DNA of 64,000 nt, taken from assembly GCF_018294505.1 (NCBI RefSeq), contig NC_057801.1:843505465-843569464 (forward strand), written 5' to 3'. Origin of the DNA: Triticum aestivum (lineage: Eukaryota; Streptophyta; Magnoliopsida; Poales; Poaceae). Positions 41,968 to 53,651 of this stretch are shown one piece after another (position 1 is the first letter of the stretch; each line of letters opens with the position of its first letter). Below the pieces are notes generated by a model that saw nothing but the letters and a program-made list of their open reading frames with translations, was not told the origin of the DNA and ran no database searches. The translations under genes and the position numbers were made by a program.

Positions 41968-44900
41968 ATGGCTCCTTCGATCATCAACAACGACACGGTC
42001 TAGGGTGAGACTTTTCTCCCCGGACAGATCTTCGTATTCGGCGGCTTTGCACTGCGGGCCAATTCGATTGGCCATCTGGAGCAGATCGAAAGCTACGCCC
42101 CTGGCCGTCAGGTCAGATTTGGAAGTTTGAACTTCATGGCTGACATCCGCGGAGACTTGATCTTCAATGGATTCGAGCCACAGCCGAGCGTGCTGCACTG
42201 TCACGATGGGCATGATTTAGCTCTGCTGCCGGGCAGTGCCCTGGAGGCCGCACACGAGTCCGCTACGACCTCCGATTCGGAGCCGACCACGCAGATCGAG
42301 GACGGATGGTTAGACACCGCCTCGGGGGCTGCAACCTCTACGGCGATAGAGCGGAATACTGACTTTGTCCCTTCTGAAGCTCGTGACTCAAAGGTGCCGG
42401 ACTCCTTGTCGGACTCCGAACCTCCCGCGCCCCCACCAATCGAATCCGATTGGGCGCTGATCATGGAGTTCGCCGCCGCAGACATCTTTCAACACTCACC
42501 TTTTGGCGATGTTTTGAGCTTGCTAAAATATCTCTCGTTATTACGAGAGCCCTGGCCAGACTGTGGTCAAGACGGTTGGGATGCGGACGACGAAGAAATT
42601 CAAGACCCACCCACCACCCACTTAGTAGCCGCTGTCGATGATCTAACCGACATGCTAGACTTCGACTCCGACGACATCGACGGTATCGACGACGATGCCG
42701 GAGACGACCAAGAACCAGCGCCTACTGCGCACTAGAAAGCCACCTCATCATACGACATATACATGGTGGATATCCCAAAGGATGGGAATGGCGAAGGAAC
42801 AACGGAGGAAGACCCCTCCAAGAAACAGCCCAAGCGCCGGCGTCAGCGGCGCTGCTCTAAATCCCGCCACAGCAAGAATGGCGATTCCGGCACCGGAGAT
42901 AATAATACCCCAGACAGTGCCGAAGACAACCCCCTCCAGTAAGATTCAGCGCATGAGGACGGAGATGCCAGCCCTCACAAGAGGGCGGCAGACGAAGAGG
43001 TAGAGGAAGATAGTTACATGCCTCCCTCTGAAGATGAGGCAAGCCTCGATGACGACGAATTTGTCGTGCCCGAGGATCCCGTCGAACAAGAGCGTTTCAA
43101 ACGCAGGCTTATGGCCACGGCAAATAGCCTCAAGAAAAAGCAGCAACAGCTTAGAGCTGATCAGGATCTGCTAGCCGACATATGGACGGAAGTCCTGGCG
43201 GCCGAAGAGCATGAGCTCGAACGCCCCTCCAAAAGCTACCCCAAACGCAAGTGGCTCCCCCGATTAGAGGAGGAGGCATATAAAACTACATCACCAGAGC
43301 ACAATACGGCTGACCGGCCACCTCGTGGCCGCGACAGAGAGGCCTCCAGGCCCTTCACTAGAACCGTACCCCGGCATCGCTCGAACAGCACAAGGCCACA
43401 GGGGAATGCTCCGGACTTGCGAGATATATTGGAGGATAAGGCAAGACAATCAAGATCAATCTACGGATCGCGTGGGCACCCCATGATACGTGACGACAAC
43501 CGTCGCGCCGGACACAGTAAGTCCGGCCGGGCCGAACACAATAGACAAAGCTCGTTGGAGCTTCGTCGCGATATAGCCCAATACAGAGGCGCCGCACACC
43601 CACTATGCTTCACAAACGAAGTAATGGATCATCAAATCCCCGAAGGGTTTAAACCCGTGAATATCGAATCTATGACGGCACAACAGACCCCGCGGTTTGG
43701 ATCAAAGACTATCTCCTTCATATCCACATGGCCCGCGGTGACGATCTTCACGCCATCAAATACCTCCCACTCAAGCTTAAAGGACCAGCTCGGCATTGGC
43801 TTAACAGCTTGCCAGCAGAATCAATTGGATGTTGGGAGGACCTGGAAGCTGCAATCCTTGATAACTTCCAGGGCACGTATGTGCGACCACCAGACGCTGA
43901 CGACCTAAGCCACATAATTCAGCAGCCAGACGAATCGGCCAGACAATTCTGGACACGGTTCTTAACTAAGAAAAATCAAATTGTCGACTATCCGGATGCG
44001 GAAGCCCACGCAACCTTCAAACATAACATCTGCGACGAGTGGCTTGCCCGGCACCTGGGACAGGAAAAGCCGAAATCCATGGCAGCCCTCACATCACTCA
44101 TGACCCGCTTTTGCGCGGGAGAGGACAGCTGGCTAGCTCGCAGCAACAACCTTAGCAAAAATAGCGGCAGTCCGGATACCAAGGATCGCAATGGCAGGTC
44201 ACGTCGCAACAAGAATAAACGCCGCATTAACGGCAACAATAATGAGGATACGGCAGTCAACGCCAGATTCAGAGGCTCGAAACCCGGTCAGCGGAAGAAG
44301 CCATTCAAAAGAACCACTACGGGTCCGTCCAATTTGGACCGAATACTCGATCGCTCGTGCCAGATACACGGCACCCCCAAAAAGCCAGCCGACCACACCA
44401 ATAGGGACTGTTGGGTATTCAAGCAGGCAGGCAAGCTAATTGCCGAAAACAATGACAAGGGGCTGCATAGCGATGACGAAGAAGAGACCCGACCACTGAA
44501 CAACAGAGGACAGAAGGGTTTTCCCCCACAAGTGTGGACGGTGAATATGATATACGCAACCCACATACCCAAGAGGGAGCGGAAGCATGCACTTAGGGAC
44601 GTATACGCGATGGAGCCAGTCGCCCCGAAGTTCAACCCATGGTCCTCTTGCCTGATCACTTTTGACCGAAGGGACCACCCCACCAGCATCCGCCACGGCG
44701 GATTCGCCGCATTGGTTTTAGACCCAATCGTCGATGGATTTCACCTCACCAGAGTCCTGATGGACGGCGGCAGCAGCCTGAACCTGCTTTATCAGGACAC
44801 AGTGTGCAAGATGGGAATAGACCCCTCAAGGATTAAACCCACAAAAACGACCTTCAAAGGTGTCATACCAGGTGTAGAGGCCAATTGTATGGGCTCAGTC

Positions 44901-45113
44901 ACACTGGAAGTGGTCTTTGGATCCCCGGATAACTTCCGAAGCGAGGAGTTAATCTTCGACATAGTTCCGTTCCGCAGCGGCTATCATGCTCTGCTCAGAC
45001 GGACCGCGTTTGCAAAGTTCAACGCGGTGCCTCACTACGCATACCTCAAGCTCAAGATGCCAGGCCCTCGAGGAGTCATCATGGTCAACGGAAACACCAA
45101 GCGCTCCCTCTGA
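41968..45113 (+). pseudogene. T3 gag-protease polyprotein, broken
   Basis: From an ATG at 41968 the frame meets TAG at 42001-42003, TAG at 42733-42735 and TAA at 42940-42942. It then slips one base near 43671 into the frame that contains the gag domain (ARHWLNSLPAESIGCWEDLEAAI and RQFWTRFLTKKN), a zinc-like CQIHG...HTNRDC block and the protease motif LMDGGSSLNLLY with FKGVIPGVEANCMGSV. The frame ends at TGA 45111-45113, and beyond it the same frame stays open about 45 codons. The N-terminal half is acidic and low-complexity (DFDSDDIDGIDDD). No RT follows. Confidence 0.85.
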
Positions 45114-46476
45114 ACGGAGGAACATACAGCGGCTCTCGCGGCAGAAGTACAATGCAGCCTCTTAAGGCAATTCTCGAGTCCGGCCGTTAAGCGACCGGAC
45201 ACGGCCAAACGCGCCCGAAGTAACCTACAACAAGACCACCTGGCGCATTCCGAGCACGCGTAGCAATGCGACCCCAACCCCAGCCCCCGCAAGATCGCAA
45301 GACTGGTTCTTCGCGTACATCATTACGCTCTGGAGATACCATGGCCATAGGGGAAGGGGCACAACCACGACAGGCCCAGAATGCGGCTCAACCACATCAA
45401 GGGCTCCTAAGTGTGTCATTTCTTTTTTTTCCTTTTTTTTTCTTACCCACAGGACTACGTTTACCAGAGGCCTTGTCCGTCAGTAGACCGGCTGAACTCA
45501 CGATGCAACAGCCAGGGAAGGAGAAAGGCTGCGACAAATATCCAAGTGGTCTCCCTTACGAGCATTTAATCTGTTTTATACACCACTCCGTAGCCTACCC
45601 CTGGAGGGGGACATGTTTAACAGTCCCGCCCCTTGCTTATCGCACTATTTGTATCATTCTGCATTCATAGCAGTACTTCTTGAATAAAACAATGCAGCAC
45701 CTTTTTGCTTATAATTGCATTTCTATCTTATACATATGCTCATTTACGACATGTTGCATCCGTACACTTTGGTACGGCTAAAAACACCAGGGGCTTATGT
45801 TCCCCACATCACGGTGTGATAAGTCCGAACACTTCCACAAGTGCGGCACTCCGAACTTATAGCATTATATGCATCAGCTCCGAATCATGTCTTGGGTCAA
45901 TAGTTGGGTTTGCCCGGCTCCCATGTTTTGGTACCTTACATTCCGTTGTATCGGCTAAGGTAGCACTGGGAGAACCACTACGATTGCGCCCCAGTTGAGC
46001 TGGGTTAACGCCTCAGTGGAGAAAGCTAAAACTGACCGTCATGATGAGGCGAGAGTCGGTCGCTATTCGAGAGGTTTTTTCGAGTCCCTAAAGACTTATG
46101 CCGCTTAGAGTGAGGAACCGGCTTTGTCCGGCCCAGGCGTGGATAGCGCCCTGAATTCGGCCTTCCGAACACTAGGGGCTTCACCGAAATTTAAAATTAT
46201 AGAATTCTATGGCTAAGTGAGAGTGTTCAAGCATTATAAGTCTGGTTGCCTAGTTCGTCGTGTTGAGCGCCTTCCTAGATGGACCCAAATATGGGAACAA
46301 GAGTGCTCAAATTTATACCGAACACCCCAGCACTCGTGGCATGGGGGCTGAAGCCGACGACTTGCCATCTCTCAGATTTGATAAACAACCGCACAGAAGG
46401 TAATATTTTAAATCAACAAGCATTGCTTAGCGCATATCAACAAAGTTTTCTGTGGATAGGATAACAAAATGCGAGT
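45114..46476. other. T3 region between protease and antisense gene, non-coding
   Basis: Contains T-rich tracts (45420-45442) and family-typical sequence but no RT, RNase H or integrase motif on either strand. Confidence 0.65.
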
Positions 46477-48537
46477 TTACTCAAATATTACATTATTGGA
46501 GCACTCACCCGCAATAGTGCGGGCACCCTTCAGGACACTCTTATAATACATCTTGGGCGTGCGATACTCCTTGCCCGGCGGTGGCGCCTCCGTCACAAGC
46601 TTCTCAACATCCATCTTGCCCCAGTGCACCTTAGGACGGGCAAGGGCCCGACGGGCACCTTCAATACAGGCGGATCGCTTGATGACCTCAACCCATGGAC
46701 ACGCATCCACCAGCCGCCGCAACAGGCCAAAGTAGCTTCCAGGCATGGCCTCATTGGGCCACGGCCGAACTATGAGGCCCTTCATGGCCTGTTCGGACAC
46801 CTTGTGGAGCTCGACCAGCTGCTTCAGCTAGTCGCTAAGGGGAACTGGATGTCCCGCCTCAGCATACTGAGACCAGAAGACCTTCTCCGTCGCGCTCCCC
46901 TCCTCGGCCCTGTAGAAAGCGGCAGCATCGGACACGCTGCCGGGCAGATCTGCGAACGCTCTTGGAGAGCTCCGAATTCGGGTAAGTAACACATAATCCA
47001 CATCCACATTCTTGCTTTGCATGAAAAATGCCTTACCCGATGCTATTTTCTTCAACGTCTCGATTTCCTGGAGGGCCTTGTAGGCTTCGGCCTTAGCGGC
47101 TTTGGCACTCTCAAGATCCGATGCAAGCTCAGACTCTCGAGTCTTCGAGTCACGCTCCAAACTCTCATGTTTTCCCACGAGAGCCTGGAGCTCTTGTCGT
47201 ACCTCCGCCACCCACGCCTCCTGCTTCTCTCGCTCGGCGTGCTCCGTGACCGCATTACGTTTGGCCATGGACACTGCCTCCTTCAGGGTCGCCACCTCGT
47301 TTGTGGCCCCTGCAATACCCACATTATCCTTGTCATTCTTTCTGCAACCAAATCCTTTTCTATAAGGTACAACTTTAATAAGGTGCTACTCACCTTCTTT
47401 GTCCTCGAGTTGATTCTTGGCACGGCCGAGCTCGTTCTCGGACCGCTCGAGGTTTTGCTTCAAAGCATTGACCTCCGCAGTCAGTGCGGCAGAGGTCGGC
47501 AGGGTAGCCTGCAATCCCATATCGACATATTTTTTATGACTCCTGCGTATATCTTTTTAGATCCTCAGTCTGGCTTTTCTTTCCGAACACCGAACCGAGC
47601 ATCAGGGGCTACTGTCTATGCGGTACTATTTTACATATATTAATATTCTTACCTCAAAGCCTGATAGAAGGCTGCTGCACGCTTCGGTCAGCCCGCTTTT
47701 GGCGAGCTGGACCTTCTGAATCACCGCACTCATGACAGTGCGCTGTTCCTCCTCGATGGAAGCGCCGTTGAGCGCCTCCAGCAAGTTATCCGGCGCCTCC
47801 GATTGGACGGAGGCCGCCGGCGCCACGGTCTTGCCCTTCTTGCGAAGGGGCCGCCCGCTGGACTCCGGAACCACTGCAGGTTTCGGTGCGGAGTCCGGCA
47901 CGAAGTTCGGGAGGTCGCCCTGTGCTAACTCCGGGTCCTCCTCCTCCGGATGGGTCCCTCTCTGGGATCCCACCTCGACGTCATCAGCGTCGCGGGGAGA
48001 AGAGGCGGTTGGAAGTGAAGTGCTATTTACAGCTGACGAACCCAAGGACCCGCTCGACGAAGCGGGAAGATCGTCCTTGGGCGGACTGCAGGGTTGTATG
48101 CGATGTTAGAAAGACACCAAGTGGCGAAAAGAAAAATCATCCGGGAGTCCGGACACTTACGATCTCACCAGGGGCTTGGCCCTCGAAGGCCAATCCTCGT
48201 CGTCGTCACCGGCGTTGGCAGAACAGTCCGGGGGAAGAGTTCTTCCCTTCTTGGACCCTTCGGCCTCCCTCGATGGGGAGGCCCTCCTTTTCTTCCCTCC
48301 CCCCGCTGGGGGAGAGCCCTTTTCTTCTTCTCCTCGTCCTCAGGGGAGGAGTCCGCCTCGGAGTCATCGGACACCTGAAAATAGGAACTCTTTCGAGCAC
48401 CCGTGGCCTCCTTCTTGGCCTTCTTCTCCGGCACCACATGGGGTGTCGGAACCAGGAGCCCCGCCAGATGGGCATCCACTGGGTCTTCTGGCAAGGGGGC
48501 CAGCCAGTTAGTCTGCTCGGCCTTCTTCAGCCAGTCC
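46477..48537 (-). pseudogene. T3 antisense gene, C-terminal exons
   Basis: The minus-strand frames 48165-48537, 47626-48045, 46828-47322 and 46477-46827 belong to the same protein class as the T1/T2 antisense genes. They hold a low-complexity acidic/basic segment (SEADSSPEDEEKKKR), a coiled coil (REKQEAWVAEVRQELQALV) and a conserved C-terminus (GARRALARPKVHWGKMD, YYKSVLKGAR). An in-frame TAG at 46828-46830 interrupts the last exon. The N-terminal Transposase_28 exon would lie to the right and is missing, because the element is cut at about 48537. Exon borders were not resolved one by one. Confidence 0.75.
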
Positions 48538-51060
48538 ATTTTTTCGTACATATTCCATCCTCGTATCATGACTTTTCCTTTCATCAGAGTAGTGTTCGTC
48601 AGTATCATGCATGAATGAGTTCTGAAGAGCGAATTGTATTCCTTTTTCTTGTCGGTTTGACCTCACAATGCAAAATCAATAAAGCTGAAGGAAATTGGCA
48701 AGGCATTGGATGATGGTGGTCCTTCCGAGCAACTAAAACAGAGGTTCTCTACAGATTCTACTATGCCATCCTCCCAACAAGATTCGCAAGACAACGCAAG
48801 CTAGACAGTCAACGTAGCTGTGTAGATGATGAGCACATCTCCCCTACTCCACCATCATAGGTGCTTGCTCTAACATGGCACTATTATATGTGGTTGTATG
48901 TTGCATATGATGTCTAGCTTGTTTTTCTTCTAACTTTGTTGAATTGCATCTTCTTACTTTACACATAATGCATGTGAATATGACACGTGTTCCTGCTTCT
49001 AGAACATACTATATCTGATTACACGATGTTCTTACATTAGACTACTTTTCTTGCATATCCCGCATCACTCACTTATGATAAGGCACCTTTAAGTCGCCAC
49101 TGTGATATTGGTTGTGTCTTGCATATGATTTCTAGCATGTACTGCTTCTAATATGTTGAAACGCCATACAATTTGAACTTGGCAAAGTGATATTGGTTGC
49201 ATCTTTCATATGGTGTCTAGCTTGCAGTTCTTCCAATTTGTTCAAATGCCTTCTGCTTAGATACCACATCATAGGTGTGAATATGTCATGCCATCCTGTT
49301 TTTCATACACATTCCATCCTTGTATCATGTGTTTGCCTTTCATCCGAGTAGTGTTCGTCAGTATCATACATGAATGAGTTCTGAAGAGCGAATTTTATTC
49401 CTTTTTAGTATCGGTTTGACTTCACAATGCAAAATTATTACAGCTGAAGGAAATTAGTCCGGCAGTGGATGATGGTGGTCCTTTGGAGCAACTCAAACAG
49501 GGGGTCTCTACAGATTCTACTCCGCCATCCTCCCAACAAGATTCGCAAGGCAACACAAGGCTGGACAGTCAATGTAGCTGTGTAGATGATGAGCACATCT
49601 CGCCTACTCCACCATCACAGGTGCTTGCTCTAATTTGGCACTATTATATGTGGTTGCATGTTGCGTATGATGTCTAGCTTGTATTGCTTCTAACTTTGTT
49701 GAATTGCATCTGCTTACTTTACACATAATGCCTGTGAATATGACACATGTTCCTGTTTCTAGAACATACGTGTACATGATGAGCACATCTCCCCTACTCC
49801 CCCATCACAGGTGCTTGCTCTAACTTGGAACTGTTATATGTGTTTGCGTTTTCCGTATGATGTCTAGTTTGTATTGCTTCTGATTATGTTGAATTGCATT
49901 TGCGTAGCTTACAACTTATAACTGCAACGATTACTTACCCATAAGACACATTTAACTTGGGACTGTGATATATGTTGCATCTTGCATTGTCTTCTAGCTT
50001 GTAATGCTTCTAATTTCTTGAAATGGCACTTACGACGAGACACTTCTTACCTGATAGAGTGATATTGGTTGCATGTTCATATGGTGCCTAGCTTTCATTT
50101 CTTGTAATTTTGTTGAAATGCCTTCCGCTTACTGTTTTTTCATACATATTCCATCCTCCTATCGTATGTGTGAATATGATAAGCTGTCTTTTTTTGTATA
50201 TATTCCATCCTCCTATCCTACGCTTGCCTTACATCAAAGTAGTGTTCATCTGTATCATGCATCAACCAGTTATGCAGAGCTAATTTTATTCATCTTCTTG
50301 TGGTTTTGACTTCATAAGGAAATATTAGAAAATAGGAAGGAAAAGAGTAAGTTAGGGGATGTTGGTGGTCCTCCGCACCGATGCAAACAGAGACTCTCTA
50401 GATTTGCCACTGCTACTGCTAATGAAGTTGAAGTCCCAAGTCTACATGATGAGTTCATCTCTTGTACTTCACCATCGCAGGTGCTTTCTCTAAGTTGACA
50501 GTGTCATAATTGGTTTCATGTTGCATATGTTGTCTAGCCTGTATTTCTTCTATTTTGATTAAGTTGCACCTGCTGAGTTTATACGTTATACATGTGTATA
50601 TGACATGGCTTTCTGTGTCTAGAATACACTGCATCTATCTATCATACCATGTTCTTACATCAAAGTACTGCTGTTGTGTATCCCGCATCAGCCACTCATG
50701 ATTGGACGCTTTTAACATGGCAGTTTGATAGTGGTTGCATCTTGCATTGATTTCTATGTTGTACTACTTCTAATTTTTCGAATTGCAACTTATGACAAGA
50801 CACTTTTAACTTGGCAAAGTAATATTGGTTGCATCTTTCATATGGTGTCTAGCTTGCATTACTTCTATTTTCTTGAAAATCCTTCGTCTTAGTTTACACA
50901 TCGTAGGTGTGAATATGTCATGCCGTCCTATTTTTCTTACATATTCCATCCTCATACGGTTGTCTTACATCAAAGTATTGCTTGTCTGTATCATGCATCA
51001 ATGAGTTTTGAAGAGCGATTTTATTCTTTTGTGTTGTGGGTACGACTTGACATGGCAAAG
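48538..51060 (+). repeat. Duplicated exon-intron units, right block
   Basis: Repeated units with donor word GTGCTTGCTCTAA at about 48860, 49621, 49810 and 50481. Decayed exon copies lie at about 48691-48869 (one-base deletion, last codon TAG) and about 50340-50480. The intact phase-0 exon 49444-49620 lies between them. Confidence 0.8.
49444..49620 (+). CDS. Phase-0 exon of the duplicated array
   Basis: A 59-codon exon between TTACAG and GTGCTTGC, starting LKEISPAVDDGGPLEQ and ending VDDEHISPTPPSQ. It starts and ends in phase 0, like exon 3 at 15356-15508, and shares the same ending. It is Ser/Gln/Asp-rich with no known domain. The neighbouring copy at 48691 is frameshifted, so this is the best-preserved member on the right side. 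Confidence 0.6.
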
Positions 51061-51391
51061 TCAAAAGAGAGCAAGGAAAATAATATAGTAGGGAGTGGGT
51101 ATACTCGTCGGGTGAAACGGAAAATGATCTGCAGTCGAGATTCTGCTAGTACTTATAGTGAAGTAGAAGGTCCAAGTCCACCGGCTAAATCTACAAACAC
51201 AGTATCACCTGCTCCACTAGCTACATCATCTGCTTCAACTGTACCAGCATCTCAACGAGTTACTCGTTCGTTTGCTCCGAAACTGGCCATCTCCCAAGCT
51301 GCCTTCACACCTAACACTACTTCTGAAACACTGCTGACACAACAGGACTTGGCAAGATCAGATGAACCTCATGAGCATCAACACCAAGATG
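51061..51391 (+). CDS. Exon before the Transposase_24 domain
   Basis: A 110-codon exon following GGCAAAG, with a GT donor at 51392 that leaves one base. It starts SKESKENNIVG and is basic, then Ser/Thr/Pro-rich (PAPLATSSASTVPASQRVTRS). The next exon supplies two bases in phase. Such a disordered N-terminal part is usual in front of a plant transposase domain. Confidence 0.6.
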
Positions 51392-51487
51392 GTACCTGAC
51401 GGAGTCAAGTTGCAGTTGCATGCTCCTTTATATGTACTCTCACAGTTTGATGTACACTAACACTTTCCATATTCGTTGTTGAACTAG

Positions 51488-52045
51488 CACCACGATGCAA
51501 GCGGAAACATACATTAGGGATAATGCTTGACAGATTAACAAAATCTAAAGGAGGAAGAATGGAGATCCATTTTAAGGCAGGTTTAAAAAGGCCACGTGAT
51601 GCTATAGAGTCAGCGAAGTTAGTATCAGAGGCAGCTGTTGCCATTAGGTGTCATGCACGTATCCTCCCAGCATGGATCTAGTACAGGAATGAGAAAGACA
51701 ATACCCTGTTTAACACCTTCCTTGACCATTTATCCGTAAGTAATGTTATTCATCACAATTAGTAATGTTGTCTTCTTCTGTCCCATACTTTCTAGCTTTC
51801 TCCTAATATGACTCACATTCTTTTCTCAACAGATGAGGTTCAAGTTGGATCCAAAAGATGATGCAACTAAACAAGCATGCACTCTTGTTTTTCAGTCTGC
51901 TCTGCGATAGTATCGGTACCACCTTAGAAAATCTCACTTTAAAGGCAAGTCTAACAATGAAATCGCCCAAACATCTCCAGTGGAATATATTACAGATGAA
52001 GGTTGGACAACCCTCGTTAAACATTGGTCTGATCCAAAGTATCAG
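51488..52045 (+). pseudogene. Transposase_24 (Ptta/En/Spm) domain exons
   Basis: Exon 51488-51735 reads KRKHTLGIMLDRLTKSKGG, GLKRPRDAIESAKLVSE, CHARILPAWI, a stop, and YRNEKDNTLF. Exon 51833-52045 reads MRFKLDPKDDATKQAC, SALR, a stop, YRYHLRK, KSNNEIAQTSPVEYITDEGW and HWSDPKYQ, followed by the donor GTAGG. Splice sites are GT-AG and phase 0. This is the conserved core of Pfam Transposase_24, a domain of unknown biochemical detail found in CACTA-associated and transposon-derived plant genes. Both stops are TAG where a Gln is expected, consistent with C-to-T decay. Confidence 0.85.
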
Positions 52046-52128
52046 GTAGGCTATATGTATTTGATCAGACCACATATTGATCATGTATTTATGTATATGC
52101 CTTACAAGTGTATCTTCTTCTAGTCTAA

Positions 52129-53651
52129 TGATAACCCGCAAGTATACGGGATCGCAACAGTTTTCGATAAGTAAGAGTGTCGAACCCAACGAGGAGCTAA
52201 AGGTAGAATAAATATTCCCTCAAGTTCTATCGACCACAGATACAACTCTAGGCACGCTTGACGTTCGCTTTACCTAGAACAAGTGTGAAACTAGAAATAC
52301 TTCGTAGGAGTGAAAGGATAGGTTTGCAAGATAATAAAGAGCACGTAAACATAAACTAGGGGCTGTTTAGATAAAGAAGCAATAAAGTAAATATTAGTAG
52401 AGTGCTTTTTGTTACGAGAAAGTTATTTGTCCAAGGCAATCGATAACTAGACCAGTAATCATTGTTGCAATTCTATTTGAGGGAGAGGCATAAGCTAACA
52501 TACTTTCTCTACTTGGATCATATGCACTTATGATTGGAACTCTAGCAAGCGTCCACAACTACTAAAGATTCATTAAGGTAAAACCCAACCATAGCATTAA
52601 AGTATCAAGTCCCCTTTTATCCCATACACAAACAACCTACTTACTCGGGTCTGTGCTTCTGTCACTCACGCCACCCACCATAAGCAAATCATAAACATAT
52701 TGCAAACCCTACAGAAGGAATCCATCACGCTTGCGCGACACGGAGGGCACAATAGGACAGCACCAATAATAAAACATGCAACTCAAACCAATCACGATCA
52801 TCAATTAACCCATAGGACAAAACGGATCTACTCAAACATCATAAGATAGCCATACATCATTGGGGAACAATATATAGCGTTGAGCACCATGTTTAAGTAG
52901 AGATAACAGCGGGTAAGAGAGCGGTTACACCGCTGCATAGTGGGAGGAAGAGTTGGTGGAGATGTTGGTGAAGATGGCGGCGGTGTTGGTGAAGATCGCG
53001 GTGATGATAATGGCCCCCGGCAGCGCTCCGGCGCCACCGGAAGCAAGGGGAGAGGGGCCCCCCTTCTTATTCTCCTTCCTTGACCTCCTCCCTGGATGGG
53101 AGAAGGGTTTCCCCTCTGTTCCTTGGCTCCCATGGCATGGGACGGGCGAGAGCCCCTCCGAGATTGGACCTATCTCTCAGTTTCTGCGTTCTCTGATTCT
53201 ACCCCTTCACCGTTTCCTTTATATCTGGAGATCCGTAACTCCGATTGGGGTGAATCTTTCGCCCAGATCTTTCTCATAAAATTAGCTTTCTTGCGCCAAA
53301 AGAAGAGCGTCAACCGCCTTACAGGTGGACCACGAGGGTCAGGGGCGTGCTTGGGGGGTAGGGCACCCCCCCTACCTCGTGACCACCTCGGACACCGTCT
53401 CGCGTTGATTTTACTTCCCGAAAATCATAAATATTCCAAAAAAATCTCCATCCGTTTTAATCCCGTTTGGACTCTGTTTAATATTGGGTTTCTGCGAAAC
53501 AAAAAACATGCAACAGACAGGAACTGGCAGTGGGCACTGGATCAATATGTTAGTCCCAAAAACTAGTATAGAAAGTTGCCAAAAGTATATGAAAGTTGAA
53601 TAATATTGGCTTGGAACAATCAAAAATTATAGACACGACGGAAATGTATCA
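52129..53651 (-). repeat. Element B 3' LTR
   Basis: 1523 bp, plus-strand ends TGATAACCCGCAAG and GGAAATGTATCA. It corresponds to element A LTRs without the extra segment. Confidence 0.92.

Larger units (their letters stand above)
41456..48537 (+). mobile_element. T3: Tat-family Gypsy element without 3' LTR and without RT/integrase
   Basis: The 5' LTR is 41456-41920, followed by TTGGTGCTTTCATTGAGAG (primer-site position), gag and protease (41968-45113), a non-coding stretch and the C-terminal exons of the antisense gene on the minus strand. RT, RNase H and integrase are absent. The element stops at about 48537 without polypurine tract or 3' LTR, where the host intron unit resumes (CGTACATATTCCATCC). 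The family may be naturally pol-less, or this copy is deleted; both are possible. Confidence 0.85.
14129..52045 (+). pseudogene. Old spliced gene with Ptta/En/Spm transposase (Transposase_24) C-terminal domain, introns filled with transposons
   Basis: A plus-strand exon series can be followed on both sides of all the large insertions. Exons with clean AG/GT borders and matching phases are 14129-14237, 14982-15127, 15356-15508, 49444-49620, 51061-51391, 51488-51735 and 51833-52045. The last two encode the conserved Transposase_24 region. All major insertions (CACTA with its nested elements, T3, B) fall in introns. Two in-frame TAG codons in the domain exons (within WI*YRN and LR*YRY) make this copy a pseudogene. 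The gene continues beyond 52045 but is cut off by element B. In grasses such genes are usually transposon-derived, and whether this one was ever a host gene is not shown. Confidence 0.7.
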
